A stretch of 6,635 nucleotides of DNA, from NCBI GenBank assembly GCA_028692205.1, contig JAQUXV010000151.1, forward strand, positions 1 through 6,635, read 5' to 3'. The translations under genes were made by a program, and so were the position numbers. The notes beneath the pieces are model-generated. The model had not been told where the DNA came from. It saw only the letters and a program-made list of their open reading frames with translations, and made no database searches. Below, piece by piece: positions 5,758 through 6,635 of the stretch. This stretch comes from Eubacteriales bacterium. Lineage in GTDB: Bacteria; Bacillota_A; Clostridia; Christensenellales; Aristaeellaceae. How positions within the stretch are numbered: the stretch's first letter is position 1; each line of letters starts with the position of its first letter.

Positions 5758-6513
5758 ATGAAAATAACCGGAGTACGATATTACGGTGAAGACTTCGCCT
5801 TTCATTATGGTTCTGTCACTGTGGAAAACGGTCTGTTCGCGCGACTGGAACCCTCAGCCGAAACAGCGCCCGCGAACTGTTCCATGCTTTGGCCGGGACT
5901 GGTGGATATCCACCTGCACGGCAACAGCGGCGCGGATTTTTCGGACGGCGATTACAACGGGCTGGTAAAAATGGCCCGATATTTAGCCAGCGTCGGCGTT
6001 ACCAGCTTCAGCCCCGCCTCCATGACCCTGCCGGAAGCGGCGCTGGAAAAAGCCTGCCGTACCGCGGCTCGCCTGCGGGACGAAGCCCCGGCCCATGCCG
6101 CCGTGCTGCGCGGCATTACCATGGAAGGCCCGTTTTTTAACGCCGCCAAAAAGGGCGCGCAGGCAGCGGAGTATCTACGCCTGCCGGACATCGCACTGTT
6201 CCGCCGCCTGCAAAAGGCCGCGAGCGGCCTGATCCGCATCGCCTGCGTCGCGCCAGAGCTGGAAGGCGCCACTGAATACATCCGCGCGGTTACGCGGGAG
6301 GGCGTTACGGTATCCGAGGCCCACACCGCCGCCCATTATGACGATGCCGCTGCCGGGTTCACCGCGGGCGCGCGGCACGTAACTCACCTGTTTAACGCCA
6401 TGCCGCCACTCCTGCACCGCGAGCCGGGCGTGATCGGCGCCGCGTCGGAACGTCCGGATGTAACGGCGGAGCTGATCTGCGACGGGCATCATATTCACCC
6501 CAGCGCGGTGTGA
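5758..6513 (+). pseudogene. nagA: N-acetylglucosamine-6-phosphate deacetylase, 3' part cut off by an IS insertion
   Basis: NagA removes acetate from N-acetylglucosamine-6-phosphate to give the NagB substrate. The visible 251 residues show the amidohydrolase fold: PGLVDIHLHG with the HxH pair at 52-54, TMEGPFFNAAKKGA with metal-ligand E123, H189 in SEAHTAA, H210 in VTHLFNAMP, and HREPGVIGA. The family is usually about 380 residues. Here the frame ends right after CDGHHIHPSAV. The stop TGA (6511-6513) is formed by the first three bases of the inserted element. The missing third would carry the catalytic aspartate (Asp273 in E. coli NagA), so the product should be inactive. The start at 5758 follows AAAGGA (5744-5749) at eight bases; a TTG at 5719 has no such support. 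The rest of nagA may lie beyond the element, outside the window. Confidence 0.88.
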
Positions 6514-6555
6514 TCCTGCCCCCGATCGTTGTACCAAATTGAAAGTTAGTCAATC

Positions 6556-6564
6556 TGGTATAAT
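6556..6564 (+). promoter_or_regulatory. Extended -10 promoter inside the insertion sequence
   Basis: TGGTATAAT places a perfect TATAAT at 6559-6564 with a TGn extension. TTGAAA at 6539-6544 is a possible -35, but with only 14 bases of spacing. It would drive the transposase gene with a short leader of about 15 bases. Confidence 0.5.
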
Positions 6565-6585
6565 GAACGCAAAGGAGTGGGATCA

Positions 6586-6635
6586 ATGCCAAGGAAAGCA
6601 TTCACGGTGGAGCAGATCATCATCAAGCTACGGGA
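6586..6635 (+). CDS. IS3-family transposase OrfA, N-terminus only (cut by window edge)
   Basis: The visible 16 codons read MPRKAFTVEQIIIKLR. This matches the usual start of IS3-family OrfA proteins, a helix-turn-helix domain that binds the element ends (typically R-K-x-F-T-x-E-Q-I-I-x-x-L-R-E). AAAGGAG (6571-6577) lies eight bases upstream. In this family OrfA is normally joined to the DDE transposase OrfB by programmed frameshifting, but that part is outside the window. Only the N-terminus is available, so the family call rests on a short motif plus the terminal sequence. Confidence 0.72.
   Translation, partial: MPRKAFTVEQIIIKLR

Larger units (their letters stand above)
6511..6635 (+). mobile_element. 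IS3-family insertion sequence, left end, continues beyond the window
   Basis: The element is read as starting at 6511 with TGATCCTGCCCCC, which resembles IS3-family termini (5'-TGA followed by a C-run, as in the IS407-type group). Three lines support this boundary: nagA homology stops exactly here, the terminal TGA supplies its stop codon, and an orfA with promoter and ribosome binding site begins 75 bases inside. The right terminal repeat and the target duplication are outside the window, so the ends and subgroup remain unproven. Confidence 0.75.

Noticed and set aside
1..6635. CRISPR array, tRNA or rRNA genes, riboswitch, prophage genes
   Set aside because: No regularly spaced repeats, no tRNA-like cloverleaf, no rRNA-like sequence and no phage-type genes were seen in the window.

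Overview
The window looks like a piece of a Gram-positive, Bacillota (Clostridia-like) chromosome of fairly high GC. This rests on AGGAGG-type ribosome binding sites, a DhaS-like TetR regulator, an oleate hydratase matching the Staphylococcus-type enzyme, and a NagB whose active-site residues follow the Bacillus subtilis numbering. The coding parts are GC-rich. Two intergenic stretches, about 1880-2010 and 4800-4870, are clearly AT-rich and hold promoter-like elements. The genus cannot be fixed from the sequence alone.

Layout. (1) 2-916, +: the C-terminal 304 residues of HsdM, the N6-adenine methyltransferase subunit of a type I restriction-modification system. It enters from beyond the left edge. 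The expected downstream hsdS is absent; only a seven-codon start-like scrap (919-942) follows. (2) 952-1737, -: a membrane-anchored von Willebrand factor A-like protein with a clear promoter and ribosome binding site, ending abruptly close to the end of hsdM. (3) 1738-2098: a divergent control region with a promoter for the vWA gene, an extended -10 promoter for tetR and overlapping palindromes between them. (4) 2099-2707, +: a TetR-family regulator, then a strong intrinsic terminator. (5) 2834-4609, +: a complete 591-residue oleate hydratase whose ribosome binding site lies beside and partly inside a perfect 10-bp inverted repeat. (6) 4610-4959: two hairpins, one terminator-like, and an AT-rich promoter region with a 13-bp direct repeat. 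(7) 4960-5685 and 5758-6513, +: nagB and nagA. nagA is cut at codon 251 by (8) an IS3-family element that starts at 6511 and runs off the right edge with its first transposase gene.

How the genes work together. TetR and oleate hydratase form a plausible unit for sensing and detoxifying unsaturated fatty acids. NagA and NagB together convert N-acetylglucosamine-6-phosphate to fructose-6-phosphate; here NagB looks intact while NagA lacks its C-terminal third, so the route is probably broken unless another nagA exists. The left part appears rearranged: hsdM has lost contact with hsdS and sits tail to tail with a possibly shortened vWA gene. I did not find a convincing wholly new system. The most interesting points are the insertion in nagA, the ohyA leader structure and the hsdM/vWA junction.
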